From Manduca sexta (taxonomy: Eukaryota; Arthropoda; Insecta; Lepidoptera; Sphingidae): DNA of 64,000 nt. The stretch's first letter is position 1; each line of letters opens with the position of its first letter. The notes under the pieces were generated by a model, which saw only the letters and a list, made by a program, of their open reading frames with translations, was not told where the DNA came from and did no database searches. The stretch lies in NCBI RefSeq assembly GCF_014839805.1, contig NC_051123.1:6492727-6556726 (forward strand). Direction: 5' to 3'. Below are positions 13,590 through 25,229 of the stretch, piece after piece. The position numbers were made by a program, and so were the translations under genes.

Positions 13590-13637
13590 GCATTAATGAA
13601 TCATTAATTATTGATAGTAATTATTCATTAATGAATT
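13590..13637. repeat. Imperfect AT palindrome
   Basis: ATTAATGAATCATTAATTA on the left is mirrored by TAATTATTCATTAATGAAT on the right with a short spacer. It may be a small foldback element or chance in AT-rich DNA. Confidence 0.35.
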
Positions 13638-13645
13638 GTCCATAT

Positions 13646-13690
13646 GCGGGCCACTTCCAATAAGTCGATCTGGAAATCTTTGGGGATGAC
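13646..13690 (+). mobile_element. RTE-like LINE scrap
   Basis: AATAAGTCGATCTGGAAATC followed by TTTGGGGA matches the NKSIWKSLGE segment of the RTE C-terminus, also present on the - strand at 25.7 kb (AATAAGTCGATCTCAAAATC). Only about 45 bases remain. Confidence 0.5.
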
Positions 13691-13709
13691 ATGTTGCGGG
13701 TGATGTTGA

Positions 13710-15715
13710 ATGAATTACTGTTTAAAATTAATTTATTATAATCGCGTAGAGCATACTGTTTGATGTGGGTAGATAAGATTACTGATAAGTTTAATCCAAC
13801 TTACCCTCCTACATATTATAAACTTTATATTACAGTTACATTTAAACAAAAGACTAACATCACTTAATGCAGAATAAATTAATACAATTATAGGTTCTTT
13901 ACAAATGTGTTATGCAAAAAAGATGGACCTAAATTAGTTTATCATAAAGGTTACTACAGTTTTTCCTACTTATGTAATTTAGGTGAATAACACAAAAGCC
14001 TAGTAAAGACGGTTATAAAACTAGTTGCTAAGCGGCTCCACACGGCGCCTAAAGGGCCTAATAAATGGAAATATAAGTGCCGTATAAAATTTCATTCTAT
14101 TCGCTTTAATGAATAGAGAAATGCAATACATCGGATTACTTACCGCGTGGTGTGAAATTGTATTACGATATTAACACATAGTTTTCGCAATAATGTGTAT
14201 GTAAATACGTTACAAACAATAGCAATGTAATAGTTTAATGTGTATTTCATAATTTTATGTTCTGGTTAAGTATTTTAAAGGCGAGCGACTATTGTTCGGG
14301 TCGCGAAGTTTAGATCTTAGTTGAGGATAGTGGAGTTAGTTTTGGTTTCCAATGAATAAAGAGGGTGTGAAATGTTGGTTTCATGCATACAATTTTTTTT
14401 CAAGAACAGTGAAGGATAATTTTTTGTTTTTGTTTTTTTTTTAAAGTCAAAAACTTATACAGAATTTATAAGATTTATTTGTGGTACTCCGGTCGAGCTG
14501 GTCAATACGTGCTTCGTTTTCAATGCGTCAGTAGCCCACGACGAGTTATTTCGTCCATACTCTAGATAAATCTACACCGTGGCATCACTTACTTTTTACA
14601 TACCTCAAATCATCCATTAAAATCCTGTTTAATTTCCATCGCATTAAGCCAGAGCACACTTACACAAGAATACACAAAAAGACTGTGTGAAACTTATTGA
14701 CAATCTTCGAACAAGGATTAATATGTAATAACACGTTCAAATATTAGTTTCGCGTCGTTTGTAAGGATTAATCGAGCACTAGACCCCATTATTCTAATCG
14801 TGTAACGAACATCAAATAAGTATCCATGAAAATGGATGTTGAGGCTTGATTTAGACACACCAACACGATATTTATTCGATTAAATATACAATCTATCTAT
14901 ATTTGCTGTTTATTTATGTCGAACCAAGGAGTTTATTCAAATGTAGATTTTTCTCGAACCCTTAAAAGGGACCAAATTATAAGTTTACATATTTTTTTTA
15001 TTTGTATTTCCCTAATATTATATACTTACTTTTATGTAGAGACAAGTACTAATATAGATCTGCTTTATCTAAACATCAAACCTTAATATTTTTATTTATA
15101 AATAAATACTTAATAAACTATTTGTTTCCTATCTATCTAAAAGCACAGATCTCAAATGCAAATTCTAGGCACAATACATCATGGATCCAGCAAGCCCCGT
15201 TGCATATCAATATATTATTAAGACTGGAAGTGGGTGGCTCTGAATACTTGCCTTTGATTACATATAATAGCTTGGCTAAATGCGCACAAAATACGACCGT
15301 ACCTACAATAATTCAAGGATGTATTACGAAAAACAAAAACCACTTTTACATTGTGACTTTACTGTAATTTGTTATATAGGAATTTTATGTATTATGTGTA
15401 AGAATATCATTGAGTTTATGAAAATAGACGAGCTGTTTTAATCTGTTAGTTAACCATAATCCTTATCAATCATAATTGGACTCTCTATAACATAGTTCAA
15501 AAACGTTAATGAGCGGGTGAAAAGAATCCACTCATCCCTGATATCCGGATATGAAAATAGACTTATAATATGTTATGTATTAAAAAATAATTTAAGTTTC
15601 ATAACACTTAAAAATAGATAAATAATAAATATATCTAAAATAGATCTAGAAAAAATGCTGCCACAACTACTAATGACATTTCCACATCTGGAGTGTTAAT
15701 TAAAATATCATTTAT
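13710..15715. other. No gene or clear element
   Basis: AT-rich, with poly(T) runs at 14,390-14,445. The open frame 15,122-15,367 (+) has no recognisable motif and no Kozak or splice context, and I do not call it. Confidence 0.5.
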
Positions 15716-15722
15716 TCAATCA

Positions 15723-15960
15723 GCCTGCCGACGTCGACAGCTCACCGCAGGCCTCTCCAAATGAGCGCCGACTATCCCGATCTTGAGCAGCACGCATCCA
15801 TCCGCTATTTGCCGCCTTTTTGAAGTCGTCGGTCCATGCGCAGCTGGACGTTCTCGCTACATCTACCCAACCGCGGTCTCCACTCCAGCACCTGTCCACT
15901 CCATCGACCATCCGTCTGGCTGAAGGCATGGCCAGCCCACTTCCATTTCAGTGTGCTAAT
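15723..15960 (-). mobile_element. RTE-like LINE C-terminal remnant
   Basis: On the minus strand the sequence is locally GC-rich. It translates to a C-terminal RTE segment with WTDDFKKAANSGWMRAAQDR followed by RRSFGEA, matching the family pattern RWTDDI..AG.RWMR.AQDR..WRSLGEAYVQQW. Upstream of it a shifted frame matches the W-A-G-H / TDGRW block. Frame shifts and loss of the terminal YVQQW make it inactive. It is better preserved than the other RTE scraps here. Confidence 0.75.
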
Positions 15961-16460
15961 TTTAACCAAAATATATTAGCGAACATCACACATTACACAA
16001 TCCGCTTTATTAGACTTATGTCAGTAAACTCTAGTTATTTTCGTAAGATAATATTTAATGCGTACGCGCAGTGTTAATAGCATTTAGTCTAGACACTTCA
16101 GTGTTAAGATACAGGACGTGAGGTTCATACAAATGCATTTAATACATTTTTCTCGTCTCATGTGTGCAATTATTAATATGCATTACGTGCATTTTAATTT
16201 GTTACTGCGCATATAAAAGTATAATGTGGCCTGAAAAAACTGCTGCGCAATGGAATTTCTCACTAATGAAATATAAATGTATCTTAACAATAAAAACTAT
16301 ATGCTATGTAGAATATTTGTTGCTACCGGGTCAATCCGTGTAATAATTAGTTTGTAAGTAATTAAATAAACAACCTTTATACGTGATTATGTTTTGTACT
16401 AGTGAATTTATTTAAATCATATTAGTAATTACGTAAACTGCGAATTAGTATCATCATATC

Positions 16461-16605
16461 ACAGGATGGCGAGCGCAGCAGAATACCAAACGATACTTTG
16501 TAATTCAAGGTGTTGGATGGTGTTTCTGGTTTACTGTTTATGGTCGTATCGCTTACTATCAGTCGAACGTCAAGCTCGTCTCGTCATTCAAAGCAATAAA
16601 AAAAA
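16461..16605 (+). mobile_element. Family D retroposon tail with poly(A)
   Basis: It starts at AGGATGGCGAGCGCAGCAGA and ends in AAAGCAATAAAAAAAA. The same sequence on the opposite strand is at 38.5 kb and a longer copy is at 56.1-56.4 kb, so this is a 5'-truncated retroposon. No protein is encoded. It may be the 3' untranslated end of a LINE or an independent SINE. Confidence 0.75.
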
Positions 16606-16990
16606 CATTTTTATAATTTAATTTAAAGTACCAAACTGCAGACTGCACTCTATCGGTGACGTACGCGGCTCGGGCCAATCGCTAGGATCGGAAATCTACC
16701 TCTAGCTATTCGCCTTGAACGTTACCAAGTAAAGCGAGATTGCAATGTATATTTAGTAAAATTGCAAAGGACGGTAAGACACGGACATATACATTGGATT
16801 TATTTTAATGAGATAATATCCGGTAATGGATATTTCACGGAATCTATGCATTAGCAATCATTACATTACGGCCTTTATATTACCTAATTGCATTAGTGGC
16901 AAAGTTAATTTTAATGTTAGTCTATTTTTCCTTCAGCTTAAGGGTCAATTCTCTTTTAATAAGTGATCTTTATTATCTTCCAATGACACA

Positions 16991-16991
16991 N
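16991..16991. other. Ambiguous base (n)
   Basis: The single undetermined base in the window. It falls at the edge of a family G remnant, where collapsed or polymorphic repeat reads are likely. Confidence 0.95.
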
Positions 16992-17065
16992 CCTTTTTAG
17001 CGGGAAAAATGTGCTTTGTCGCTACCGTCACTTGAGTGGAACGGTTATGTTGGTTTCATCTCACC
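16992..17065 (+). repeat. Family G repeat fragment
   Basis: GCGGGAAAAATGTGC, then GTCGCTACCGTCACTTGAG and TGGAACGGTTATGTTGGTTT, match the copy at 51.7 kb (same strand) and the longer copy at 57.8-58.0 kb (opposite strand). Class unknown; possibly a LINE 3' untranslated region. Confidence 0.6.
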
Positions 17066-17483
17066 TGCTTGATTGCTTTTCTTTTGCTATATAAATTAAA
17101 AGCTGAAATTAAATGCTGTGGGATGATAGTAGAGATGTCAAATCAGTCGTTAGTAAATAGGTAACAGGAATATTTTTTAAAACAATGGAACATGATGTCA
17201 CATTTGCTTCAGCGATCAGTACATTTTAAAATGGATTGTCATCTCAGCTATATGGGCATGAAATCGTGGTAATTTTGTCCGTGGCGTGGTCAATTGGGCG
17301 GCGAGCTGTAATAAATTTGCCACCGGTAAACCACGAAATTCAAATGAATTAGCTGTCATCGGTATATCAGAATTAGTTGACGCGCGGGTGCCAATTATTT
17401 AAATCTTGTAATATTTCAATGCAAACCAGCGCCTTACAGCAAATCGATACCCTGCAAACTGCTCAGCTCTATCTATTTCTTCA

Positions 17484-17595
17484 GATGAGATCCCGCAGGT
17501 TTTCGTGTTAATCCAATATTATGACATCAATATTATACAAACTACGCAGCTATATTGCTTGGGATGAGATCCGACAGGTTGTAGTGTCAATCCAA
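17484..17595. repeat. Two diverged 33-bp direct repeats, 79 bp apart
   Basis: GATGAGATCC, a CAGGTT core and TCCAA occur in the same order at 17,484-17,516 and 17,563-17,595. Each unit is preceded by a related CAGCT-TAT-TTGCTT-like lead. This is two units of an old ~79-bp tandem array or an internal duplication within an unknown element. Confidence 0.55.
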
Positions 17596-17901
17596 GCTGG
17601 ACACCAAGAATATCATTTTTATTAATAAAAATTCTTGCACGATTATCTCGAAAATTAAATTATGTCGAATATTATAGCAATAGGCACTCCCCTGACACAT
17701 TACAAAAAACTTAACATGGACAGTATAATTCAAAATTTAAATGAAAAAATACTATTAATTTACTTCAATACAATATTACCGACTTGCTAGTCGCTACTAG
17801 CCCTTGTTAGTAGGCGTAAGTAAGAATAGACCAGATTAACAGTAGAACTGCAGCAAATGTCAAAAGTTATGCTCACGGGCGCTCGTGACTTCTCACTGCA
17901 C

Positions 17902-18263
17902 CAGGGCCCTTATTCTCTATGCCACACGTTACTTTGATAGTGCGTTACAAGCACGTAACGCAACGCGTCACGTTTAGGACTATAGAATTTGGCATACAGA
18001 ATACCATTCCAAGCACATTTCACGAAGATAACATGACACGGCCGCGTTACGCATTTACGCTGTCATACAGAATAAGGGCCCTGGGGCCTTATTCTCTATC
18101 CCGCACGTTATTTTAACAGTGCGTAACAAGCACGTAACACAACGCATCATGTTTAGGACTATAGAAATTTGGCTTACAGAATACCATTCCACGCACATTT
18201 CTCGAAGATAACATGACACGGCCGCGTTACGCGTTTACACTACCATACAGAATAAGGGCCCAG
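17902..18263. mobile_element. Tandem pair of Harbinger-like MITEs
   Basis: Two ~177-bp elements stand head to tail (17,905-18,080 and 18,084-18,260). Each starts GGSCCTTATTCTCTAT and ends in the inverse ATACAGAATAAGGGCC, giving ~16-bp terminal inverted repeats. They are ~90% alike by eye and share internal AAGCACGTAAC and GGCCGCGTTACGC stretches. The pair is flanked by CAG (17,902-17,904 and 18,261-18,263) and the copies are separated by CTG (18,081-18,083). A 3-bp CWG duplication is known for some animal Harbinger elements. No transposase is encoded, so they are non-autonomous. The open frame 17,919-18,116 is just the element read through. Confidence 0.75.
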
Positions 18264-18269
18264 ATTGTC

Positions 18270-20690
18270 TATGCTAGATAACGAACATTATCTACATAAA
18301 GATTTTTTTTGTTCATTTGCGTTGTGTATTTATTTAAACGGACACTTAGCAATATTAATCATTTATCAGAATTGAGGAAGTTATGAATATCTATGAAATA
18401 TTTCTAGTCACGGACGTTATAAAGAAAAGATAGACCACACTCAGTATGCTAACCTATTTATAAATAACTGTTTACACTTAGACATAATATACTTCACCAA
18501 AATAATGTGAGTTCAAACTACAGATTTAAAACGTCGAAGCCCTTAATTTGTTGTCTAAATGCAGTAGATAGAATTTTAATATCGTTATTGTATGAAACAT
18601 ATTTATACTTGCCTCACGATTATTTTACTTAGTGATAAGAGTAGTTCTACCCACAAAAGAACGGATTCAAATGTCCTCCTGCCGAAGCTCTTCAGGTTAG
18701 TATTTAATAATAAAATAAACTTAATAGTCCCTCCTCTTCAGAAGGGACTATTCGGAGCCCTAATCCTCAATCGTTGGTATTTTGACAGACCACACTCACA
18801 GATCTGGTGGGAATCCTCTGTGAATATGCACAGGCATATTCTTAATTTATTGTAATGTCTCGAGCCCCCTTCCTGAGACAATTCTTGAGCGCTTAGTCCT
18901 CACATCATCTCCATTTCCCAACATCATCCATCACCAGGCTGTTGCAGTTATTAAGCCGAGGGTAAGCCCTATAAACTTTCAACACGGACCCCCAGAATTT
19001 TCCAGAAGTTCCACTAAAAAAAAACGGATTTACACATAAAAGGATTTCTTATATCTATTTTACATTGTAATGTAATGATGAAATTTAGCTTTAGTATGTA
19101 TTTACTCCATTGTAGGCTATCAGTTATTCGGCAGATAAGGGGCCACTGCTTCAGTATACTAATTCGGTCATGTCGGCAACTTTGGTTGCTCTCAGATCAA
19201 ATCATACGCATACAGTCCTACGTGGACAATCATAGAATGTTAACAAAACCAGACGCAATCCAAATTCAAATTTGCCATTCTCAATACAATCTATGTATAT
19301 TGGTTTTTCAACACTTTCATTTATAATTCAAAAAGAAATTACATGTCGGAAATAAATAAGTGCACATAAAAGAATCAATATTACAAATGAAAGATATCAC
19401 GCAATTAGATACACTAGTGATTATAAAGTTAATTTTACACCTACTTGAATGAACAACGTAACGAATGCAGTCTAGAAATAATAGAGTAGTTGGACCAAGA
19501 ATAAATTACGAAACGTGTTCACTGTCTACCTGGGGTCAATTATTGGTAATATGTATAAGTAAGTCTAGTAGACCGTTGCTGAAGAAACTTGTGACTTTCA
19601 ATATTGTCTTTTTGGATCCTATCATGGGAACCCGGAAGGGGCTGCAAGGGGGTGCAATATAATTGAATGATTATGGGAACTATCGATCACAGAAGTTTTA
19701 TTATGGTTTAGCATATGCAAATACCCACGCGATTTTTATTTGAAATAAAATAAATAAATTTAATCATAACATATCTATTACTTACTTATGCAGATTCACC
19801 TCCCTAAAAGTAATTTTGGCGGCGCCCATGAATCCTATACTTAAAATATTCTGACGAACTGTGATTTGTTAAATGAATGCGAAAATTGATGTTACATTTA
19901 CATAATTTATAAAAATTGATAAACGTACAACGTAACACACTCGATGCAGGCCGCTTTTGACAAGTACGACTGGTGATCTTGAGCAGAAGTCTATTTTCAG
20001 CAGCGGCCGTTGACAGTCCATGTAGCTGATGATAATAATGATAATACTAGATGTTTTAATATTCTTTTGTTTAAACAACTTCATATATTTGGTGTAGATC
20101 GGTGTCTACAGGCGAGTTACAATAAATCACAAGACAATTTACTTTCGTATTTGCCAGCATAAATTAAAATAAAGTATTTAAAAATTTACTACCACAAATA
20201 GCACCTCTCTCTCTACTCACATTTCGGCAAGTCACCTGCCATGAAAAGAAATCAAAAAGCTTAATCAACTTCATTCCGTTTAATACCAACTTCGTTTTCG
20301 TTATTTGACACCACAAGGATACGAAATATAAAATAAATTCCGATAAAATCCTTCACTTCGAGAACCGTCTACGTGATCGCTCATTCTTCCTGCTCTTTTT
20401 ATAATTTGTTCTAGTTAATTAAACGTATGGATCGTAAGAGTTAAAACATGCAACTACCAGGAAGCCGTCGGCGTTTTACCAAATATCACAAACCTTTCTA
20501 GATCGCTTTTGAATATTTAACGATAGAAGACTGGGTTCTGCAGTTTTTAAAAACATTAGTGGATATTTTTGTTGATTTAGTTTTTCCAAGACAATTATAT
20601 CGCTTGATTCATCAATAACTCATTGTTTACATGAACACAAAATGGTAATCCATGCATAAATTTATTTCACCTTTTGCAGATGCACCCATC
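18270..20690. other. No gene; one small hairpin
   Basis: No supported coding region. Open frames at 18,592-18,855, 19,075-19,326 and 19,465-19,662 (+) have no recognisable domain. The stretch 18,720-19,000 is GC-richer and may be a decayed transposon. A 10-bp-arm hairpin lies at 18,723-18,752 (listed separately). Confidence 0.45.
18723..18752. repeat. Perfect 10-bp-arm stem-loop
   Basis: AATAGTCCCT (18,723-18,732) and AGGGACTATT (18,743-18,752) are exact complements around a 10-base loop. It looks like a terminator in shape but nothing transcribed is evident here. It could be a footprint of two inverted element ends. Confidence 0.55.
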
Positions 20691-20694
20691 TTAT

Positions 20695-20800
20695 TTATCC
20701 CTGCACCACCCTAAAGTTGACTGGCAAAAATGCCTTTGGTATTAAGTCCACCTATATACTTCTCTGTATATAAAGTATATAAATAAATAATCTAAAGTCT
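20695..20800 (+). mobile_element. LINE 3' end remnant
   Basis: GTTGACTGGCAAAAATGCCT, then TGGTATTAAGTCCACCTAT, a TATAAAG and an AATAAATAA tail, is the layout of insect LINE 3' ends (Jockey/R1/CR1-like: 'GACTGG...AATGCC...GGCATTAAGTCCGCC...AATAAA'). No coding part remains. Assignment to a clade is from memory of this motif and is uncertain. Confidence 0.45.
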
Positions 20801-20804
20801 ATAT

Positions 20805-21970
20805 TATTGTTAAAGTATGTCATCATCAAGTAGGGTCACTGTTTTTGTCATTTCCATACTACCAATCCCGTTAACTCATATTGTCTTGTTTCCATATTAC
20901 ATTAGAATTTACAAATTACACTATGCAACATTTTATACATGGAATACCTATCCAACGACTGTGCAAACAACCATCAGCCACGCCACTCCGATACGCGTAT
21001 AAACATTTCACGAATATGCGCGTTCAAAAGGTCCCTTAAAATAATAGAGAACGGGATCGAAGGGCGATCAAATAGTTGAGAAATAAGGCTAGTGGCCAGC
21101 CCGAATGCCGCGGCGAATGTCATGCCTTCACCGTACTGGCATTCAGCGCCCCCTACCGACATGACACGTTAATGACACAAATTACCGCCGAAATAGAGCT
21201 TATTACGTAAGCCATTCGTACACGTGAATGTTTCAATTCGTCCTACTGCATCGCAGTTAATTATTAGTTATCTATGGTTGTTATATTATGGGTGATAGTA
21301 TGTTTTTATTCATATTTCGAAGTATTGATAAAATTTAAATTGTATTATTGTGGTATTTGCAAATAACATCAGGTCAAATAAACAAATGTGTTTTTTTGAC
21401 GAAAGTTGATATTTCGGAAAGTAAAATTCTTGCACTACAAAAAATTTGGTCCATATAAGTAGTTTCATAAAAAATTTAATACCCCGTCTCAGTGTCGGTT
21501 ATATATTCTATAACTGGTAAACTCATCGACTTTAAAACAATCTTACGAACTAAAACCTAATTACATACTTAATTTCTTACATTTCAATTTTACTTTTACA
21601 TTAATCAAACATAATGAATAATAATTAAGGTAATAATTACTTTTATAAAATATCAACGAGAACAAAACAATACTCATACATATTCAAAATAAAATTAATC
21701 AGTGCCGACATTGATTCATTGAACACTAAGCTTTAGGAAGTAAAAACAATACACTAAATCATTTCAACTTAATATCGTAAGCTAGAACAATCCTGACTCA
21801 TAAATCTAATGCAGAACGGTACGATGAAAAATTAACAATATCATTTAAATGACTGACTGTTCCAATGACTCATAAAAATGTAAATCCAATCGGAACGAGT
21901 TATAATATTGACCTATATAAGAATGTACTTACAAGTTTCATAGCTTTTTATAACAAAGTTTTATTTTACG
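20805..21970. other. No gene or clear element
   Basis: AT-rich. A GC-richer patch at 21,085-21,165 coincides with open frames on both strands (minus 20,974-21,162) but has no recognisable motif. Confidence 0.45.
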
Positions 21971-21974
21971 GCAT

Positions 21975-22390
21975 AGCAAAGTGACTTTACTGCATCTGGG
22001 CCCTTATTCTGTATGATAGTGTAAACGCGTAACGCGGCCGTGTCATATTATCTTCGAGAAATGTGTGTGGAATGGTATTCTGTAAGCCAAATTTCTATAG
22101 TCCTAAACATGATGCGTTGTGTTACGTGCTTGTTACACACAGTCAAAATAACGTGCGGGATAGAGAATAAGGCCCCTGATGGTAAGTCGAGTCGCGTCTG
22201 ACTCTACCACACGTAAATAGATCACCCTTCGTCAGTCAACACAATTATACCAGTTTGAGATCATATATACACCGACTGATACCGGAACGCGGCACACTTA
22301 CGTAGTCTATTTTGGCGTTTCTTACACCATGTTTAAGGTGGTCGTTGTCTGGCCGGATACCATTTACAAAGGTAACGCAAGGAGCTGCTG
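21975..22390 (+). repeat. Family C repeat, split by a MITE
   Basis: The left part AAAGTGACTTTACTGCATCT (21,978-21,997) continues after the MITE as TGATGGTAAGTCGAGT. Together they give the CTGCACCTGATGGTAAGTGG stretch seen uninterrupted in other C copies near 42.17 and 43.08 kb. Further right come CGGAACGCGGCACACTTACG and TGGCGTTT matching the C body. It is strongly diverged. The open frame 22,312-22,494 lies over it and is not a gene. Confidence 0.6.
21996..22178 (-). mobile_element. Harbinger-like MITE, third copy
   Basis: The 177-bp element (21,999-22,175) is in inverse orientation to the pair at 17.9-18.3 kb and closest to the second member of that pair. Its ends are GGCCCTTATTCTGTAT and AGAGAATAAGGCCC. 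It is flanked by CTG on both sides (21,996-21,998, 22,176-22,178). Removing the element and one CTG restores the family C sequence CTGCATCTGATGGTAAG, which fixes both borders and shows this is a real insertion. Confidence 0.8.
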
Positions 22391-22499
22391 AATCACCTAA
22401 GACTGTTCAACTTTATGCTAGTTTAGTAATAGGGTTGCTATATATTATATTACCCCGTGCAGAACACTGGCCTACTTTTCTACTAAGAGGGTAGTAAAA

Positions 22500-23780
22500 C
22501 TCTGAATTAGAAATTATGAGATTGACAACATAGCCTCATTGAAGTCTATCTTAGCTTAGTTTGCTGCTATTCGAAAAAAACAACGCGGAACATTAAAAAG
22601 CTTCGACGAAAATCCATCGCATTGCATCGAAGGTCAATTGCAAAGTTAATTACATTCCCTTTATGAGATGGAATGCCTTGGGGTCGAACCGATACCTCAA
22701 AGAAATACACACTAGTAACATTTACGAATTTTTAAATCCGTAATGTTTTAATACAGTTTTAATTATGCCCTTAAGCACATGTCATTTATTATGAACGGTA
22801 TGCAATAAATAATTAGTTTAACTAGGTATATTCGTGACGTGTATAGAAAATCCGGTTTTTATTCCCAGTGCCAATGACGTTGTCGTGCAGCTACGGCAAA
22901 CTACTTCATAAGACCTTTAGAAAAGGTATAGGGGATTGATGAAACACTAGGTGCAGATATGACCAAGATTAACTTTTAAAAATTTCTTCTATGGATTATT
23001 TTTGTAAGTCGTCTGTAATACTTTCACATACTAACTGCCAAAATCGCCCTTATTCACTTGAATGTCTTCAAGTTACTTTCAGAAATCTGTACTGGTCTTT
23101 TCATTTCTTCACTAATTATTACAAATGGCGTTATATTATCACTTCAGCAGAAATTTTAAATAGCATTGTACCAAGTATGTCGGCGTACCGTTTTTGGACT
23201 TCGAAAATAGTTTATTCATTTACAAAGCACGTAACAAATGACTTACACGATAATTAAATACTATCAGTTTTGATTCATACTACGCCCACATTGAATTTGG
23301 CGGCTAATTTGTATAATATGGAATTATTGTTGCCAATTTCGAGCAAATAATGAAATATTGTCCAACTATCATACTTGACAGTAATAAACGAGAGCTGAAA
23401 TATATAGAGAGGGGTAGAGACTCATGATCCTAAGATTACTTCAATCGACTGTAGCTACTAATGCCCAGCAGTAGATTAGATATTAAGTCTTATTATAAGC
23501 AGGCTTAAAATCTTATGCCTCAGCATGAGGAGCACACCTTAATCATAGCTTTGTAATCTTAAATTCAGGTTCACCTTTTAAGGGTAAAGTTGCTATTGTT
23601 TTTGACCAGTTTCATTTATCATCAAAAGGGTGCCTGGCCCGTCTCATAAATCGGATATACAGAAAAACTCAAGTTATCCACTTCGATATGATAATCTTAT
23701 GATTTCTAGCAGCAACATCATGCACTCTACGTCACAAAATTGAAGCCCAGTTTTGTCTACATTACCAACTCCACCTACTT
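22500..23780. other. No gene or clear element
   Basis: AT-rich. The open frame 22,991-23,257 (+) has no recognisable motif and I leave it out. Confidence 0.5.
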
Positions 23781-23785
23781 TCAAC

Positions 23786-24098
23786 ATGACGTAACTACAT
23801 ACATACATAACATCACGCATTTATCCCCGAAGGGGTATGCAGAGGCGCAATAGGGCACCCACTTTTCGCCAAGTATGTTCCGTCCCATGATGTGATAGGG
23901 GGCGAGCCTATCGCCATATCGGGCACAAATTCCAGACTCCGGGCTGATACTGAGCAGAAAAACCCAAATATCACTTTGCCCGACCCGGGATTCGAACCCA
24001 GGACCTCAGAGCGCTATTGTACCGGACATGCAATACAACTACGCCACCGAGGCAGTCGGACGACTAATTGCGACCATTACTTGCGTATGACGTAACTA
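23786..24098 (-). mobile_element. SINE family B, near full length
   Basis: On the minus strand it begins with a tRNA-like head: GACTGCCTCGGTGGCGTAGT (A box) and GGTTCGAATCCCGGGTC (B box, near 23,980-24,000). The body 'GGGCAAAGTGATATTTGGG', 'GATAGGCTCGCCCCCTATC', 'TACCCCTTCGGGGATAAA' and 'GCGTGATGTTATGTATGT' follows. The 12-mer ATGACGTAACTA occurs at 23,786-23,797 and 24,087-24,098 and is read as the target duplication. About 29 extra bases lie between the tRNA head and the right duplicate. The open frame 23,892-24,095 is the element itself. Transcription would be by Pol III; mobility needs a LINE partner. Confidence 0.85.
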
Positions 24099-24104
24099 AT
24101 TGCG

Positions 24105-25225
24105 ACTTAAAAATTCCAAGAATCGGAACCTTCAGTAATGATTTCGAAGGAAATGTGAATGTTTCGCACAGGTATCCAAGATACAAAGTAAATTGAGTGT
24201 TATAGACTCACGACCGACGGTAATATATGAAATTTTATTAGATCAAGCACAAATCGAAACCCGATTCTATAATTAAATTGACTTCTCCACCCGTGCTCTA
24301 AACTTAATTTACATTAAAATAAATACATTTAACTGTTTATTTGGTTAATATTCGATACTAAATGTAGCCTCTAAAAGGGCGTGCCTTGTCCGAAATACTA
24401 TATTCAACAAAAATGGTCACGATTTGCCACTAAGAAACCTAGTGGGCGCGAAAATAACATTGACATATAAATTTATAATAAATGACATTCCCATAAAATA
24501 TTTGGAAAAATAATAACATTTTTACATTACTAGAAGAGTAGACTAAACTTAATAAAATAAAATGATTTAAAGAAGACTGAAGCATAAAATATATCATTAA
24601 TACTCAATAGCAAACTACAAAGAACGTTAATGAATTCCGGGCGCTGTAGTTTCATATACTGAAGATTCAGGCCATCACTGCCGCCTACATCAAGATGGCC
24701 TTTAAGCCGTAGCAGCCCTCAAATCTCACTTCATAGCATTCTTAATGACGATTAAAGGTCGATAATCTAGCAAATTCTAATCTAAAATCTAAACAAAGGA
24801 TAAAAACTAATCCAGTTACGTACTATTTGCATACTAGAAGTTAATATTTCTTCACTAGCTTACATAATTACGTTAGGATTTCCTTTACACGATTTATGTG
24901 GATCGAAACCGCATATGCTTACATAATTCTCAATGTAAGAACGAGCCCTACGTGTTTTTATGCCATCGGAAATGTACCTTGTCCCTTTGTTATGCAATTA
25001 GTTTAACATTAAGATTATAAAGAATAGATCTTTTGTTATGTTACGCCTTGTCCTTAACACACTATGCGAAGGTTTAGAATCTCAATTATGTTGTTATTTT
25101 GATATAGTTGCGAAATAGGATGAAATAATCAGCAATGTTGATCATCCTTGTAAAATAATTAAATATCTTTCGGATTAGTCATTTTTACCTGCCCACTTGG
25201 GCGATTACAAACGCTTATAATTATT
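24105..25225. other. No gene or clear element
   Basis: AT-rich sequence; nothing classifiable on either strand. Confidence 0.5.
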
Positions 25226-25229
25226 TACT

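Noticed and set aside
17919..18116. 65-codon frame on the plus strand
   Set aside because: It runs across the junction of two MITEs and is not coding.
18723..18752. Intrinsic transcription terminator
   Set aside because: Stem-loop shape only. The genome is eukaryotic and there is no transcript or T-run in a terminator position.
23980..24057. Possible tRNA gene on the minus strand
   Set aside because: A and B boxes are present but the sequence recurs as the head of a dispersed SINE with target duplications, and the cloverleaf is not intact.
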